The notes beneath the pieces were generated by a model, which was given only the letters and a program-made list of their open reading frames with translations, was not told the DNA's origin and did no database searches. A stretch of 64,000 nt of DNA. Origin: Juglans regia (Eukaryota; Streptophyta; Magnoliopsida; Fagales; Juglandaceae). Position 1 is the stretch's first letter, and each line of letters starts with the position of its first letter. The translations under genes and the position numbers were made by a program. Positions 11,762 through 22,719 of this stretch are shown piece after piece. The stretch is taken from positions 11,559,945 through 11,623,944 of the forward strand of contig NC_049916.1 in NCBI RefSeq assembly GCF_001411555.2. Reading direction: 5' to 3'.

Positions 11762-11997
11762 TGTTGGCGATAATAGAGCATTATTCTCTCGAGACAATCA
11801 AGGTAGCAATCAAACAGAAAATCAATCCAAGCATCAAGGAGCAATACACAGCAATAGATGTTGTACAAATGTATAGGAGTTGATTGCTTGTAAATATGGA
11901 ATGTGTAGATATCTTTCCTTGTATAGCTTGTACTACTATTGTTAGCTTTTATTACTTGTAACATTTTTCTATATAATGAAGAATCCTACGCCATAAG
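11762..11997 (+). mobile_element. Copia 3' LTR (end uncertain)
   Basis: It starts TGTTGGCG after the PPT and contains 'tgttgtacaaatgtatag' and a TATA-like 'ctatataatg' near 11970. No clear ...CA end pairs with a TSD; the right edge is set at the inverted-repeat arm. Confidence 0.6.
11977..11997. repeat. Right arm of exact 21-bp inverted repeat
   Basis: Reverse complement of 11254-11274. Confidence 0.9.
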
Positions 11998-12466
11998 CAA
12001 TTGTTGTGGTTTCATTATTGTTTCTAAAATCATTTTAGTTTGGCTACTTGCTTTTATCTAACCCTCTTCCCACGTGTGGCTTGGTAGTGGTAAGGGATAT
12101 TTGCTTTGTATGTCTAACAGTTTCTCCCTTTCTTATTTTCCCATGACACCCCTGCCTCCTTACACTCTCACCCACTTTCCTCCCTTGTCCCCTCTCCCTC
12201 TCTCTTGTTTTATCTCCTAGTGGTGAACTGATAGGCTGGACTTGGTCTTGAGCCCGGTGTATTTTAGCCTCTCACACAAACCCATAAAAAGGAAGGGGGA
12301 CATTGTCCAAGTTGAGTAGCACACTAATTGAATGCAACTATTAAAAATGCTCTCCTAGGATATTATATTATAGCACTACAATGCACTATTACTTGAATGA
12401 ATTTTTTATGATAGCCTATAGTTTGGATGGTCACAACTATTAATAATATTTATGTTATTGCTTTAT
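11998..12466. other. No gene seen
   Basis: Mixed sequence with a pyrimidine-rich patch (12120-12215). No frame or repeat that I recognise. Confidence 0.5.
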
Positions 12467-14746
12467 CACTACAAGAAATAAGGCTTTTTGCAGCGATTTT
12501 ATGTCTGTCGAAAATAAAATCGTCGCAAAAAAAACCTTTAATTGGGGCGATTTTTACACCGTCGCGATCTTTATACATAAAATTTTGAAATCGGCTTTTT
12601 GCAGTGATTTTTTTCACTTGTTGCGACAATAATATTTGTCGCAAATACTAAATTGTTCTTTTGCAGCGATTCTTCTTTTTTTGTAACCAACAAATTCGCC
12701 GGTATATGAAAAAACTTGTTATGACAGTTCATTAATCGCTGCAATTGCGAAAATGGTCTTTTGCAGCGATTATTTAACTTGCAAAATTGCCAAAAAAATT
12801 ATTTTCAGCGATTTTTTAATCGTTGCAAAAACAAAAATGAAAATAATACTTATTTTCGGCGATTTAAATTTCGTCAGTGAATTAAAACACGAGTTTGGAG
12901 AATACGGATGGAGAAATTAACTATGGAGTTTTGCGGCGAATTTATTTTCCTATTACCTTAGTTGAAATCTTGTAGGTCACCATAGTAGTAGTTGCAGTAC
13001 TCAAAGGGCTTCCCTTGGCTGTTACCTTAACGTAAGTTTGCCTGGCCTTATATATAATTTTGTTCAAATTCTTGACTTTCTTAATCTCTCCTACATGTCA
13101 ACCCATGTTCTTTCATTTTACTATTTTTCTTTCCGTAGTTGTTGTATTACCTTCAATTTATATATAGCTTAGCTAGATTGGTATGACCAACATCACCAAT
13201 TTCTTCATGGCTCAAGCAGTTGAGATATTCTAAGCCTACTTTCCCATTAACTTGTAGATGGTGCTACTTCTAATTTCTTATTAGTGCAACCCATATTGAT
13301 GTGCATATTGGAATGTATATACTTATATATCGGAGTTGGCAAATGATGAACGTTTTTGTAAAATAAAATAAAAATCTTCTTAAAGTTCCTTTAGGCTGTT
13401 ACTTGGGATATTAAATGGTCAAATATTCTAATTTTAAACCCATTTATTTTCTGGCAGGAATGTATTCCCACAGTCTTGACTGCTTATTTCTTGTTTATCA
13501 TCTGAGACATTATTGATTGCACGGCTGAAAATGTTTTAATTTTTCAATGTTCCCATATGTTACCAAGGACTTGTTATTTATTTTACTATGATACAGACTT
13601 GCCTATTCCATGAGAAAAATGATGGCCGACAAGGCCCTGGTATGTCATTTTGGGGATTTTCCATCCTTGTGCTTATGGGAGACCTTACTCACAGACGCCG
13701 AGGCACAAACACGTCTGTTGTGCGATTGGAAGTATGCTGTTCATAACCGAAGTTATGCTGCAGGTGCGAAGTCTCTCTGCATGTGAGATTATGGGCTCTG
13801 CCACAACTATTTGCAGTGATAAGACCGGAACCTTAACTTTAAATCAGGTGAATTATTAATAAGTTGCTTGATCAATCTTTTCCTTTTTCAAGAGGGTGGT
13901 ATGCTTGTTTTGGCTGATAGTTAATTGTAGATTTTGGGAGTGCACATAATGTTGTGTGGGCCCGGTGGTAGGGAACTACTTTGAGTGCTAGTTGGATGTT
14001 TTGGGGAAAAAAGCTCAACTAGATCCTTCTTTCCTTGCCCCCAACTTTTTTTTTTTTTTTTGGAGGAGGGGGAGTTATCACTTTTCCTTTCCTTTTAGTT
14101 ATGCAATTTTTTAATTATGACATTTCTTTTTATTGATAGATGACTGTGGTTGAGGCTTATGTTGGCATAGCTGTGAAACTTTTCTAAATAAGGTAGTTTA
14201 TGCAAATTTTATGTTGAAGATGCATATGCACTTCAAAAGAACTTTTCTGTGCATTTTTTTTTTATTTTATCTAAAACATCTTGTCCGGCGAGTACAATTC
14301 GTCGAAAATAATTCTTGCGCATCAGAGATATATTTGTGGCGATTTTATGTCCCTGCAAATAGTATTTTTGCGGCGAAATGTAAACACTAGAAAAACAAAT
14401 GACGACGATAATATAAAATGTCGGAAAAATAATGAGTTATTTGCGGCGATTTATTAACCTTTTGTGACAATAAATATCGCCGGAAATAACTTTTCTCAAC
14501 AATTTTAATTGCGAACGGGAAGGCCATTTTTGTCAATTTTTTGAACATTTGCGACAGACTAAAATCACCAGAAATATTAGTTTTTTGTGACGATTTTTTC
14601 CTATTACTGAAATTGATCAAAAACGACTTTAGGATTTCGTCGAACCTGCAGCGATTTATAAATCGCTGAAAATGATCAAATGCAGAGATTATTATGAGTA
14701 TTTGCGAAGATTTTGAGCGTTGAAAAATGCCTGATTTCTTGTAGTG
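12467..14746 (+). mobile_element. Non-autonomous CACTA element with captured gene (Pack-CACTA)
   Basis: The left end reads CACTACAAGAAATAAGGC. The right end, read on minus, reads CACTACAAGAAATCAGGC. Both are flanked by TAT (12464-12466 and 14747-14749), the 3-bp TSD expected of CACTA. Both ends carry many 'gcgattt/gcggcga' subterminal words (12485-12880 and 14285-14720). There is no transposase. The middle holds exons and introns of a host Ca2+-ATPase. It would need transposase supplied in trans. Confidence 0.92.
12976..14187 (+). pseudogene. Captured autoinhibited Ca2+-ATPase (P-type IIB) gene fragment, four exons
   Basis: Four exons with correct splice borders and phases spell the region around the phosphorylation site of plant ACA pumps. 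Exon 12976-13031 encodes VTIVVVAV..GLPLAVTLT, and 13597-13639 encodes LAYSMRKMMADKAL. Exon 13764-13847 encodes VRSLSACEIMGSATT followed by ICSDKTGTLTLNQ, and 14140-14187 encodes MTVVEAYVG then six residues and TAA. DKTGT is the phosphorylated-Asp motif. In the family, the proline and glutamate of PEGLPL sit in membrane helix 4 and bind Ca2+; here they are Leu-Lys, so a copy of this sequence could not pump. It matches the ACA8/9/10 type better than ACA12/13 (motif memory, not a search). Introns are retained, so genomic DNA and not cDNA was captured. Confidence 0.9.
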
Positions 14747-15515
14747 TATTTTGTGTCGTCCACAAACTTTGTCTTTTCTTATTCAACCAGATCGTTGAGA
14801 CATTCGAGCATAACTTGTAATTATGGTTCTCTTATGTTACTAAATTTTATAAATATTCAATAAACCATTCCTTAGTAGTTAAGTTGCAATGAAAGCATTC
14901 GGATAAAATTATAAATTATAATCAAGCGTAACATAGAAAATAATTAAACTAATTTAATATATCCTATTTAAAAAGCTAAAATATAATAAATGCAAAATGG
15001 TCATATTTATACGAGGAGTATATTATATACAGTCGTCGAGTGCGCAAATATCTTACAGTCTCTTTGAAAAAAATGAAGTCACAATTAAAATATCAATTTT
15101 TTTATTAATTTTTTTTAAAATAAATGCGCGGCACTTGAACACTCATGACTATAACCCTCATTTCTCTTATATAAGTTATACAAATAGAACTAAATTTTGT
15201 AGGAGTTGCATGCTTAATAATAGATTATAATTTTCTATTTACAAATTATATTTCATTTTATGCGCGAATCATTAAAATTCGAATTTAGCCGAACCAAATC
15301 CAAACAAATAATCTTTTTTCATTTTACCATATGTTTATGCCTAACGGGACTGGAGCGGTACTTGATAAGTGGTTGACAGCCTATCAAAACGTTTTTATTT
15401 GTTTGATTAAATGGTCGGCAGTTTGGGCATTTTGTTATGGATTAGTTAGGTCCATTTGGACGTATACTTGGCAAAGAAGCCCGGTTTGGAATTTAGATTC
15501 GGGCTCAGTTTGATC
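14747..15515. other. No confident gene
   Basis: A/T-rich DNA. A 60-codon '+' frame at 15331-15513 (Trp-rich, ACLDKW-like phrase GAVLDKWLTAYQN) has no family that I recognise and no visible gene context, so I do not call it. Confidence 0.5.
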
Positions 15516-15517
15516 CT

Positions 15518-15712
15518 AAAATCATCTTAATTTATTTCATCTTATTTTATCATTATAATTTTTTTCATAAAATATAATAAATAATTCAATTTTTTCAAAT
15601 ATTAAAACAATAATAATATTAAAAAAATATTTTAATAATATTTTATTCAACTTTCAACTTTTATTCAAAACCATCTCATCTTATCTCACTATCCAAATAC
15701 CATCTCAGTCTA
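15518..15712 (-). mobile_element. A/T-rich MITE, 'gagatga' family, copy 2
   Basis: Reverse orientation of the 16535 copy: 'catctcatcttatctcac', 'ttattcaactttcaact', 'aatatttgaaaaaattg' on minus, ending near 'tatttggatag'. Confidence 0.65.
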
Positions 15713-16025
15713 ATTTTAAGTTGAGTGTAACATTCAAACACCCAACTCTTAAATCACTAAATCCATATCAACTAAAAACTACTTTGCACATGGGATCCAC
15801 AACTTTTTTCAACTCAACACAATTTTACACTTGAGACCCACAACATTTTTCAACTTCTCATAAATATATCTAAAACTCATCTTAATATATAAACACATCT
15901 AAACTTATCTTAAATGAACCCCACAAAACTCATTTTATCATTTTAACTTCTTACTATTCATAAAAAACTTAATTCATTTCAATTAAGCTCAACATCTAAC
16001 TACTATTCATAAGATGACCTTCTCT
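15713..16025 (-). mobile_element. Second A/T-rich MITE-like repeat
   Basis: On minus it begins near 'gttagatgttgagctta' and contains 'gaatagtaagaagttaaa' and 'tgggttcatttaagataag'. Its start/end words (TTAGATGTTGAG / AAGTTGAGTGTAAC) resemble those of the neighbouring MITE family. No TSD was established. Confidence 0.4.
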
Positions 16026-16157
16026 TGAACACTCGGATTTCAATACAAAAAATATAGAGAAAATCCATTTAGAAACCTTAATTTTCACGTACCCACCACA
16101 CGGCTGATGTGGAAACTTTTCACATTAACCATGCTAAAAAAATATTGGTGCATTAGG

Positions 16158-16375
16158 AGTGGTTTTGATTTAGAAATGAGTGAAGATGTGTTAAAATAAT
16201 TTGTGAATAATAGAATAAAAATTGAATTATTTATTATATTTTATGTGAAAATTTAAAAAAGTTGTTTTGTGATTTGAAAAAATTGAATTATTTTTTATAT
16301 TTTGTATGAGAATTTAAAAATATTGTAACGATGAGATCAGATGAATTGAAACGGATTTTGATTGCAAACAGCGCC
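16158..16375 (+). mobile_element. A/T-rich MITE, 'gagatga' family, copy 3
   Basis: It shows the paired 'gaattatttattatatttta' and 'atttaaaaaagttg' words and an end 'gatgagatcagatgaattga'. There is an internal duplication of the middle unit. Confidence 0.6.
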
Positions 16376-16534
16376 CACTATAAGTTTTTTTAAAATTATA
16401 ATAGGTCCCACTATAAGTAGTGTGCTAACACACCTACTTATGTATATCAAAACTCATGAATAAAAAATAAAAATCCTACTTTATCTCTCCCTCTTTAAAG
16501 AAGGCCTCGTTATCCTCCAATTTAGCCCAGTTCG

Positions 16535-16740
16535 GGTGTGTTTAGATGTTGAAGTGAGTTGAGTTGAGATGATAAAATATTGTTAAAATATTATTTTTTA
16601 ATATTATTATTATTTTGAGATTTGAAAAAGTTGAATTGTTTATTATATTTTGTATTGAAATTTGAAAAAGTTGTAATGATGAGTTGAGATAAGTTGAGAT
16701 GAGTTTTTCAATTTCAAGTTCACTTTCCATCATTATTTTT
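16535..16740 (+). mobile_element. A/T-rich MITE, 'gagatga' family, copy 4 (best preserved)
   Basis: It starts 'gtgtttagatgttgaagtga', then 'gagttgagatgataaaata', 'tttgaaaaagttgaattg', 'tttgaaaaagttgtaatgat', and ends 'gagttgagataagttgagat'. The imperfect terminal symmetry (GAGTTGAGATGA at both ends in direct and inverse form) fits a MITE. From memory this repeat is abundant in Fagales genomes. Confidence 0.7.
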
Positions 16741-17059
16741 TATTTTCCCACATATTCCAACAATCCAAACACTAATATTTCTTTTGGAGTGTAGCAATCT
16801 GGTATCGAAACCCGAAACAATATCCATCACGAGAAATCTTACAAATACCACATGAACACCTTCGTGCGGTTCCAAGATTTGGAAGAATTTGGCGTGTTCA
16901 CAAGTTTGGAAGCATTAATTCGCCAAGCCATTACTGCTTAGCTTTGGATCTAATCCTTGCCATCATCCAATGAAGGTTTCTGGCTCTATTAAAGCATATT
17001 AGAATTGTACAGGATTACAAAGCTAAGTTACTAATCTTGATGTTCAATCCAACCACCTT

Positions 17060-17360
17060 AGGGCTCATTTGAAAACTTACAATATCTTAAAATTTTGTGA
17101 ATAATAGTCAAATAGTTTGAATGAAATTGGGTTTTGAGAAATGAGAGAAAAAAAAATTGAATAAAAAATGAATATAATTTTTAAATATAATTTTTGTTTT
17201 GAAATTTAAAAAAGTTGTATTATTTTTTGTGTTTTATTTGAAAGTTTAGAAATGATTATTGAATTCTGTATTTGGATAATGATTAAGTAATAATTAGATA
17301 AAAAAATTAAAAATTAAAAATTAAAAAATATTTCATATTTAAGTGATATTTGACTTTATG
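17060..17360 (+). mobile_element. A/T-rich MITE-like repeat, degenerate copy 5
   Basis: It has 'gaataatagtcaaatagttt', 'gaaatttaaaaaagttgtat' and 'tttggataatgattaag', in the same order of words as the family but strongly diverged. Confidence 0.45.
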
Positions 17361-17476
17361 AAAGAAATTAGGAGAATATCTCGTTATCCGACCAAGACCT
17401 AGATACATTTTTGGGCTTGCCAAAATACATTGTTGGAACAATTGAAGAGCTTCTAAGAATACAAGTCCCTAGTTTA

Positions 17477-18059
17477 GAGCACTCTTATTGGATTAGCCAA
17501 AGTTAAATGACAGTTTTGATAAATGTAAGATAAATTTGACTTTTGACTATTACATTCACATAAATCTCCATATTAGAATAGCTATTTTTTCATTATATAA
17601 TAATAAAATAATATAAGATGAATTTTATTTTGGTTATTCACATTAAATCTCCACATTAGATTATACATTTATTCATTATATGGTAATGAATAACTAATAA
17701 TTTTAAAAATATTTAATTTTTTTAATTATTAATTTTTTTAATTTTATCATATTTTACTATTCTAGTTTATTATATGTTAATTAATAATCATGTTCTTATT
17801 AAATTAATATATCACTAAGTCAAATTAATATATTAATTGTGATAAAATATGTGATAGAAAGAAAGGGAGAGAGAAATAATTAATAAAATATGTATTTGAT
17901 GTATGTACAGTAACATTCAAATTTGAAAAAACTTTTGAAAATCACTGTAGTTAAATTCTAAATATTTGAAATTTGACTAATCCAATGTGAGCATATTTTA
18001 CTCTTTAATAGCTAAATACTTATTGAATTTAGCTTTTAGCTAATCCAATGAGAGTGCTC
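17477..18059. mobile_element. 583-bp MITE with GAGCACTC terminal inverted repeats
   Basis: The left end GAGCACTCTTATTGGATTAGC pairs with the right end, read on minus, GAGCACTCTCATTGGATTAGC (one mismatch); further matches continue to about 35 bp. TA flanks both ends (17475-17476 and 18060-18061). The interior is A/T-rich and non-coding. The superfamily is unsettled: a TA target suggests Tc1/mariner, while TTA/TAA context could suggest PIF/Harbinger. Confidence 0.8.
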
Positions 18060-18061
18060 TA

Positions 18062-18774
18062 AGTGAGGTGGGCTCAGTGTCGACTGTTCAGCCCAATTGA
18101 TTCTTCCATAGATTCTATTAGGAACAGTTAAGCCTATAATGCCGGTTCAAGAAATTATTTAGAAAGATGGAAGAGAAAATGGAAAATAAAAATGATACAG
18201 ACACAACTAGAACTCTAAACAACCTTTCAATGAAATATATTTATTTTTTTAAAACTATTTTGAATTTTATTTTATTTTGATTGGTTGGAATTATAAAAAA
18301 AATAATATTTTATTAAAACATTGTGCAAAAGTTATTAAATAATTGTCTATATTTTAATTCCCAAAAAAAAAAAAAAAACAATCCCCAACTTAAGATTGTT
18401 CATCCAAATCTAAATCTGAATATATAATATCCGTTAAGATTAATACAACTTATAATCCGGACCGGTACCGGAGCGAATTAGATTTTATAACTCGGATACC
18501 AGATAATCTGGTTGTAATTTTTTATTTTTATTTTTTTGACTAAAAGACTGGCAAATGGCAATGCAGTAGCTTTCGAATTCCTTATCATTTTCTTTCGAGT
18601 AAAATGAATGTATTTTTGTAAAGTGGTGTTACTTTTATATGATATTTTACAATAATATCTCTTATTTCAAACCATGATTATTAAATATGTTGTGAAAAAT
18701 ATTATGTGTTTATCATTTTTCTTTTCTATAAGGCTACAATCACAGTACAAACCTTGAGACATGAGTTGGTTTGG
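18062..18774. other. No gene seen
   Basis: A/T-rich, with an A16 run at 18362. The patch 'ccggaccggtaccggagcg' (about 18456) resembles the 'gaccgaccggtctcag' patch at 27696 but is too short to classify. Confidence 0.45.
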
Positions 18775-18950
18775 GGCACAAGACAAAATTTTTATCTTAT
18801 CTCATCTCATCATTACACTTTTTTCAAATCCCCATACAAAATATAATAAATAATTCAACTTTTTCAAATCTCAATTCAACTTTTTCAAATTCTAAAATAA
18901 TGATAATATTAAAATATAATATTTTAAACTTTCAAACAAAACACAAAATT
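18775..18950 (-). mobile_element. A/T-rich MITE, 'gagatga' family, copy 6
   Basis: Reverse orientation: 'tcttatctcatctcatcat', 'aaataattcaactttttc' (twice), 'tttaaactttcaaacaaaac' at the edge. Confidence 0.65.
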
Positions 18951-19468
18951 CGCATTAGCTTACGAATTCTGCATAATTTCTTTAGGGCTACAACCTGTTG
19001 TGGACGTGTCCCCACTTTTTACCACTTGCAACCTGCAACAAGAATAGAGTTAACGGCTCAAGGGTGTAGATGAGAATGGAAATGCTATTGTGTGGACACC
19101 TCCAATATCTAAGTCAGGAAAATTGCTATGGTATTAATTGTAGATGAGAATGGAAATGTGTGCGTACCTTTTTGGGTATTAGTCATTGGATATATATAGA
19201 GTGGCCAAAGGCATCCTTCAAGGACTCATAACTGCCTTATCTCCCATTTCAAAGATAAAACAAGAACACTTACAAACATTTGTGACCCTTAAGCTCCAAG
19301 AACAACTCACTAAGATCACTCACACAACCTACTCGACTTCAGCTCTTTTCTCACACAAGAAGTGTTTACCCTCAAGAACACTAGAGGAAATACTTTGAGG
19401 AGTGGTGTGAGGAAGTGAGCAGGTGAGGGAGGTAGTTTTGTTTCTACATACCGAATTTTCTAAAAAAG
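18951..19468. other. Unidentified segment with a 19-bp direct repeat
   Basis: 'gtagatgagaatggaaatg' occurs at 19066 and 19140. A TATA-like 'atatatatagagtgg' lies at 19189, followed by a 70-codon frame (19186-19398) that I do not recognise. It may be a promoter/leader of a lost LTR or gene; nothing firmer can be said. Confidence 0.35.
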
Positions 19469-19931
19469 CTCATGTTTATATATTAGTATATGTTATCTGC
19501 TTACTGACCTGTTGATAACTCACATCTTATCTCCAAACATGTTTCAGATGATGTGGATGGTTTAGCTGAAGACTAGGAATAGAAATTGTGAGCAAGGCTA
19601 ACCTAAGGATAGGTTGTTGAGTTCCTTAGGGTAATACTATTAACAAAAAGATTTATAATGTCTTTTAGATATATGTTTATGTTTTTCTTTTTTGGTTTAG
19701 TATGACTTAAAGATTTATCGGTCATTTATGTTGACCCTATTGGGAGATTTAGACCCCATTAGTTTATGTTATTAAATAGTGATGAGTTTGTGGAGATTAT
19801 TATATGTCTATTTGGAAAATATGAGATTGATTATTGTTTTTGAAATCTTTGGAGATTTTAGATGTGTTGAGAGACAGGTTTATAAGTAACAGGTAGTAAT
19901 TTTTTGACCCATTCGGGACCAAGGCATTACA
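19469..19931 (+). mobile_element. Family D LTR 3' terminal segment, inverted relative to the rest of D2
   Basis: 463 bp align in order with D1 25806-26269: 'gctcatgttt', 'ataactcac', 'ttcagatgatgtgga', 'aatgtcttttaga', 'gacaggtagtaatt', end GCATTACA at 19931. It directly abuts 19932-22053, which is the remainder of a family D LTR on the opposite strand lacking exactly this part. Confidence 0.75.
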
Positions 19932-22053
19932 GTTTAGAATGTCAAAACAAAATATTTCAGTTTCAATATGCAAATTTCAAAAATACATATTATTAAAAAA
20001 TCAGAGCAACACTTCAAACTATTCATATTAAAAAACAAACTTTTTATATTCAATGACCCCTTTGGCACAACCTAACTGAACATCTTCATCTTATCATATC
20101 ATATCAGAGCATCATATCAGAACAAAAACCATGTTTAACAGCCGTGGTAGGGTAGTGCATTCTGCAGAAAGTTAAGCAGAACATAAATCACTATGTTACT
20201 AAAACGATCCTGTGACAGGGCCAGAAGTTACTATTATATTCGGTGACAAGGCCACAGGTCACTATTGTATCCCTTGACAGGGCTAGAGATCAAAGCAAAA
20301 CATAATCAAAACCAGAATCAAAGTCAGAACAAAATCAAAAAGTTATGCCAAAGGTTTTTTTCAGATACATCATGTCAAAACAAAGTACTAAAATAAATTC
20401 AGATCATTTCACATTTTCCAAAATAAATTCAGAACATCTTCATGTCACATGCAAAAATTATCAAATTTCATATTCGCTCATTTTTCTTAGTTCAATAATA
20501 AAATATCAAAAATAAACTCATATCTACACCAATCATGCCAGAAGATACTTTTTTCTTATACAGAATTTCATGAATAATACAAAACAAATAATTGAGGTCA
20601 TTTTAATTTCTTTTAATAACAAAACATGCATATTTTTCAAAAATCAACCTCAGTCCATTTTATTTTTTGTTTTTTGCAAAGTCTATCATAGGAACCCGTT
20701 TACCTGGACTTCTTAGGTTTTTAGAAATTTTTCTTAACAATGCCGAATAAATATAAATCGTCACCGAGAGTTATGTGTAGTGGTGGCCTAGGTAGATATC
20801 TGTGGCGGCGCGACTGAGAGCGGTGGCAGGTCACTTGAGGGAGGCAATGTGGGGGGCTCACTAGTGGTTGAGCTAAAGATTACAGTGTAGCATAACGACA
20901 GTGCACCATGAGGAAGAGAGAGAATCACATAGAAAGAGGGAGAGTTGCATTACCAAGAGGGGTGGAAATATAATTTGATTGTGGCTCACGATGGCACTAG
21001 GTTGGGCATGGTTTTTCTGGGTGGTGCATTGGGAGTATCACGGTGGCTGCGTGGTGGTCGAGTGGAGTATCACACCCATGCTTGTTGCTCTGTTTTGAGT
21101 ATGCAAAACAATGGTGGTTTTCTTTGGGTATTAATCGAAAGGCATGAGGCTCACGGTGGTGTTAACTGTGGTGGTTAGTAGTCTGCAAGGGCATCTCACG
21201 GTGACGGTGTGGTGGTGTAGGGCTGAGGTTTAGGCCGTTCAAGGTGATCTCAGCACGTTGGTTTCCATTCGAAGTTGTTGTGCTGCAAGATGGAGGTGGC
21301 GTTGCCGTTTATGGCAGGGACAAGGTTGTAGCAGTTTCTTGAGGTACTTGGTAGTGGGGGTACTTGTTTCCCACCATGGTGTATGGCTATGACGTGAAGG
21401 GGTTGGAGGGTGCCTGTGTGCATGGCTCAAGGAGTTTCCATGGAGGATAAATTGCTACAGTGAACGTGGAGGTTGCTTCCATTGGTGGTCTTCATGGGGT
21501 TGGGATGTATAGAGACAGCAATGGTGACTGCATGGAGGTTGTGGAGGGTGGCGGCTTCACCGTGAGGGAGTTGCCTTGCAGGGCAATAGTTTGACTCTTG
21601 AGAGGCTGCTGCTCTGTACGATGGAGGATGAGGGAAGGAGACAGCAGCCCTACTATTGGGTTTTCTTCATGCATGAAGGATTAGGTATGTATATATAGGC
21701 GAACGAAAAACCAAAAACAAACCCTAAAGGGATGAGGTAAGGAGAGACGTACGTGCATGGGGTAATGGAGTCGTGCGAGATGGGGGGGAGGGGGGGTTAA
21801 AAAAACTAACTGAACGTTGGTTGGTTCTCACGGGTTGGGTTTTGGGGTGATCGGGTAGGGCCCATTTTAAATTTTCAGGCTCACATTTTGGGTGGCATAA
21901 GAAATTAATAAGTGGGTTTTTTCCTGAGTTTCGGTCCTCAACTGAACCTCTAAACATAATCCAACTTGGCCAAAAAGTTTCTCGGCCCATAAGAAGATTT
22001 TTACCCTAATTATAAAGAAAAGGGCTTGGTGCTGGGCCCGGCCGGGTGTTACA
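19932..22053 (-). mobile_element. Family D LTR body (D2)
   Basis: On minus it starts TGTAACACCCGGCC at 22053. It shares with D1 and D3 the 'accgtggtagggt...gcatctgcaga' block (20130), the degenerate 'gtgacagggcc' minisatellite (20210-20290), 'atgccaaaggttttt' and a 'ccaggtaaacggg' donor-like site (about 20697-20715 on minus). A G/C-rich part (20790-21680) corresponds to the exon-like region of D1. Frames there are not genes. It ends at 19932 without the LTR terminus. Confidence 0.75.
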
Positions 22054-22719
22054 TCAGGTATTCTATATTTGTTCCCTATAAATTATTTACATCTATATTG
22101 GTTTTCTATATTATATAATATTGTTAATTTCTCTTACAACACTTAAGTTCTATCAATGCACAGAATAAAATGTCTTTGACAATCAAGCATTGCGCTAGTT
22201 CAAGGTCATTCCAACACCTTGCCGATAAAATGGTAATTAATATTTCTTAAAATTTAGTCATAATACACTTTTTTAAAATTACTAATGTGGCTTTGTTAGA
22301 AACGCGATGATCCTGAAATTTTTTCTCTCATTCATGTCAATGCTGCTACCTGATGTGTACAATGAGTGGATTGATCTTGTCCCTAAAGATAATTATGTGA
22401 GTTTATTTTATTTTAATAAGTTACTTATTGTGTGTTTTCCTCCTAATTGTAAGAAAAAAATGATTGAGATGCAGTCAACCTCTGAATAATCTTCTCCTAG
22501 TGATATAAACATATTTATACCGTTTTTGTACGTGAAGGTTTGCTTATTTTTTGTGACGGTTTTGTCCATCACAATAGATCAACTTTGTTACAGGGGTTCA
22601 TGGTTGCTTGTGTGTGTGTGTGTGTTATATAGGGCCGGGGGAGGTTGATTGAAGAAATTCGAGATATGCCAGTTTGAACAAAAGCTCAGGAAAGACGGGC
22701 AAAAGAAAAGCCAGAAAAA
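22054..22719. other. Unidentified; a possible transposon-protein scrap
   Basis: Two short exon-like pieces (22160-22235 and 22295-22400, e.g. KRDDPEIFSLIHVNAAT then a stop) have coding character but no family that I can name. The rest is A/T-rich with a (GT)n run at 22608-22625. Confidence 0.3.

Noticed and set aside
14140..14187. ATG at the start of the fourth captured exon as a gene start
   Set aside because: It is the internal Met of LNQMTVVEAY in the Ca2+-ATPase, directly after a splice acceptor.
15331..15513. 60-codon frame with several Trp residues
   Set aside because: No recognised family, no second supporting exon, and surrounded by MITEs.
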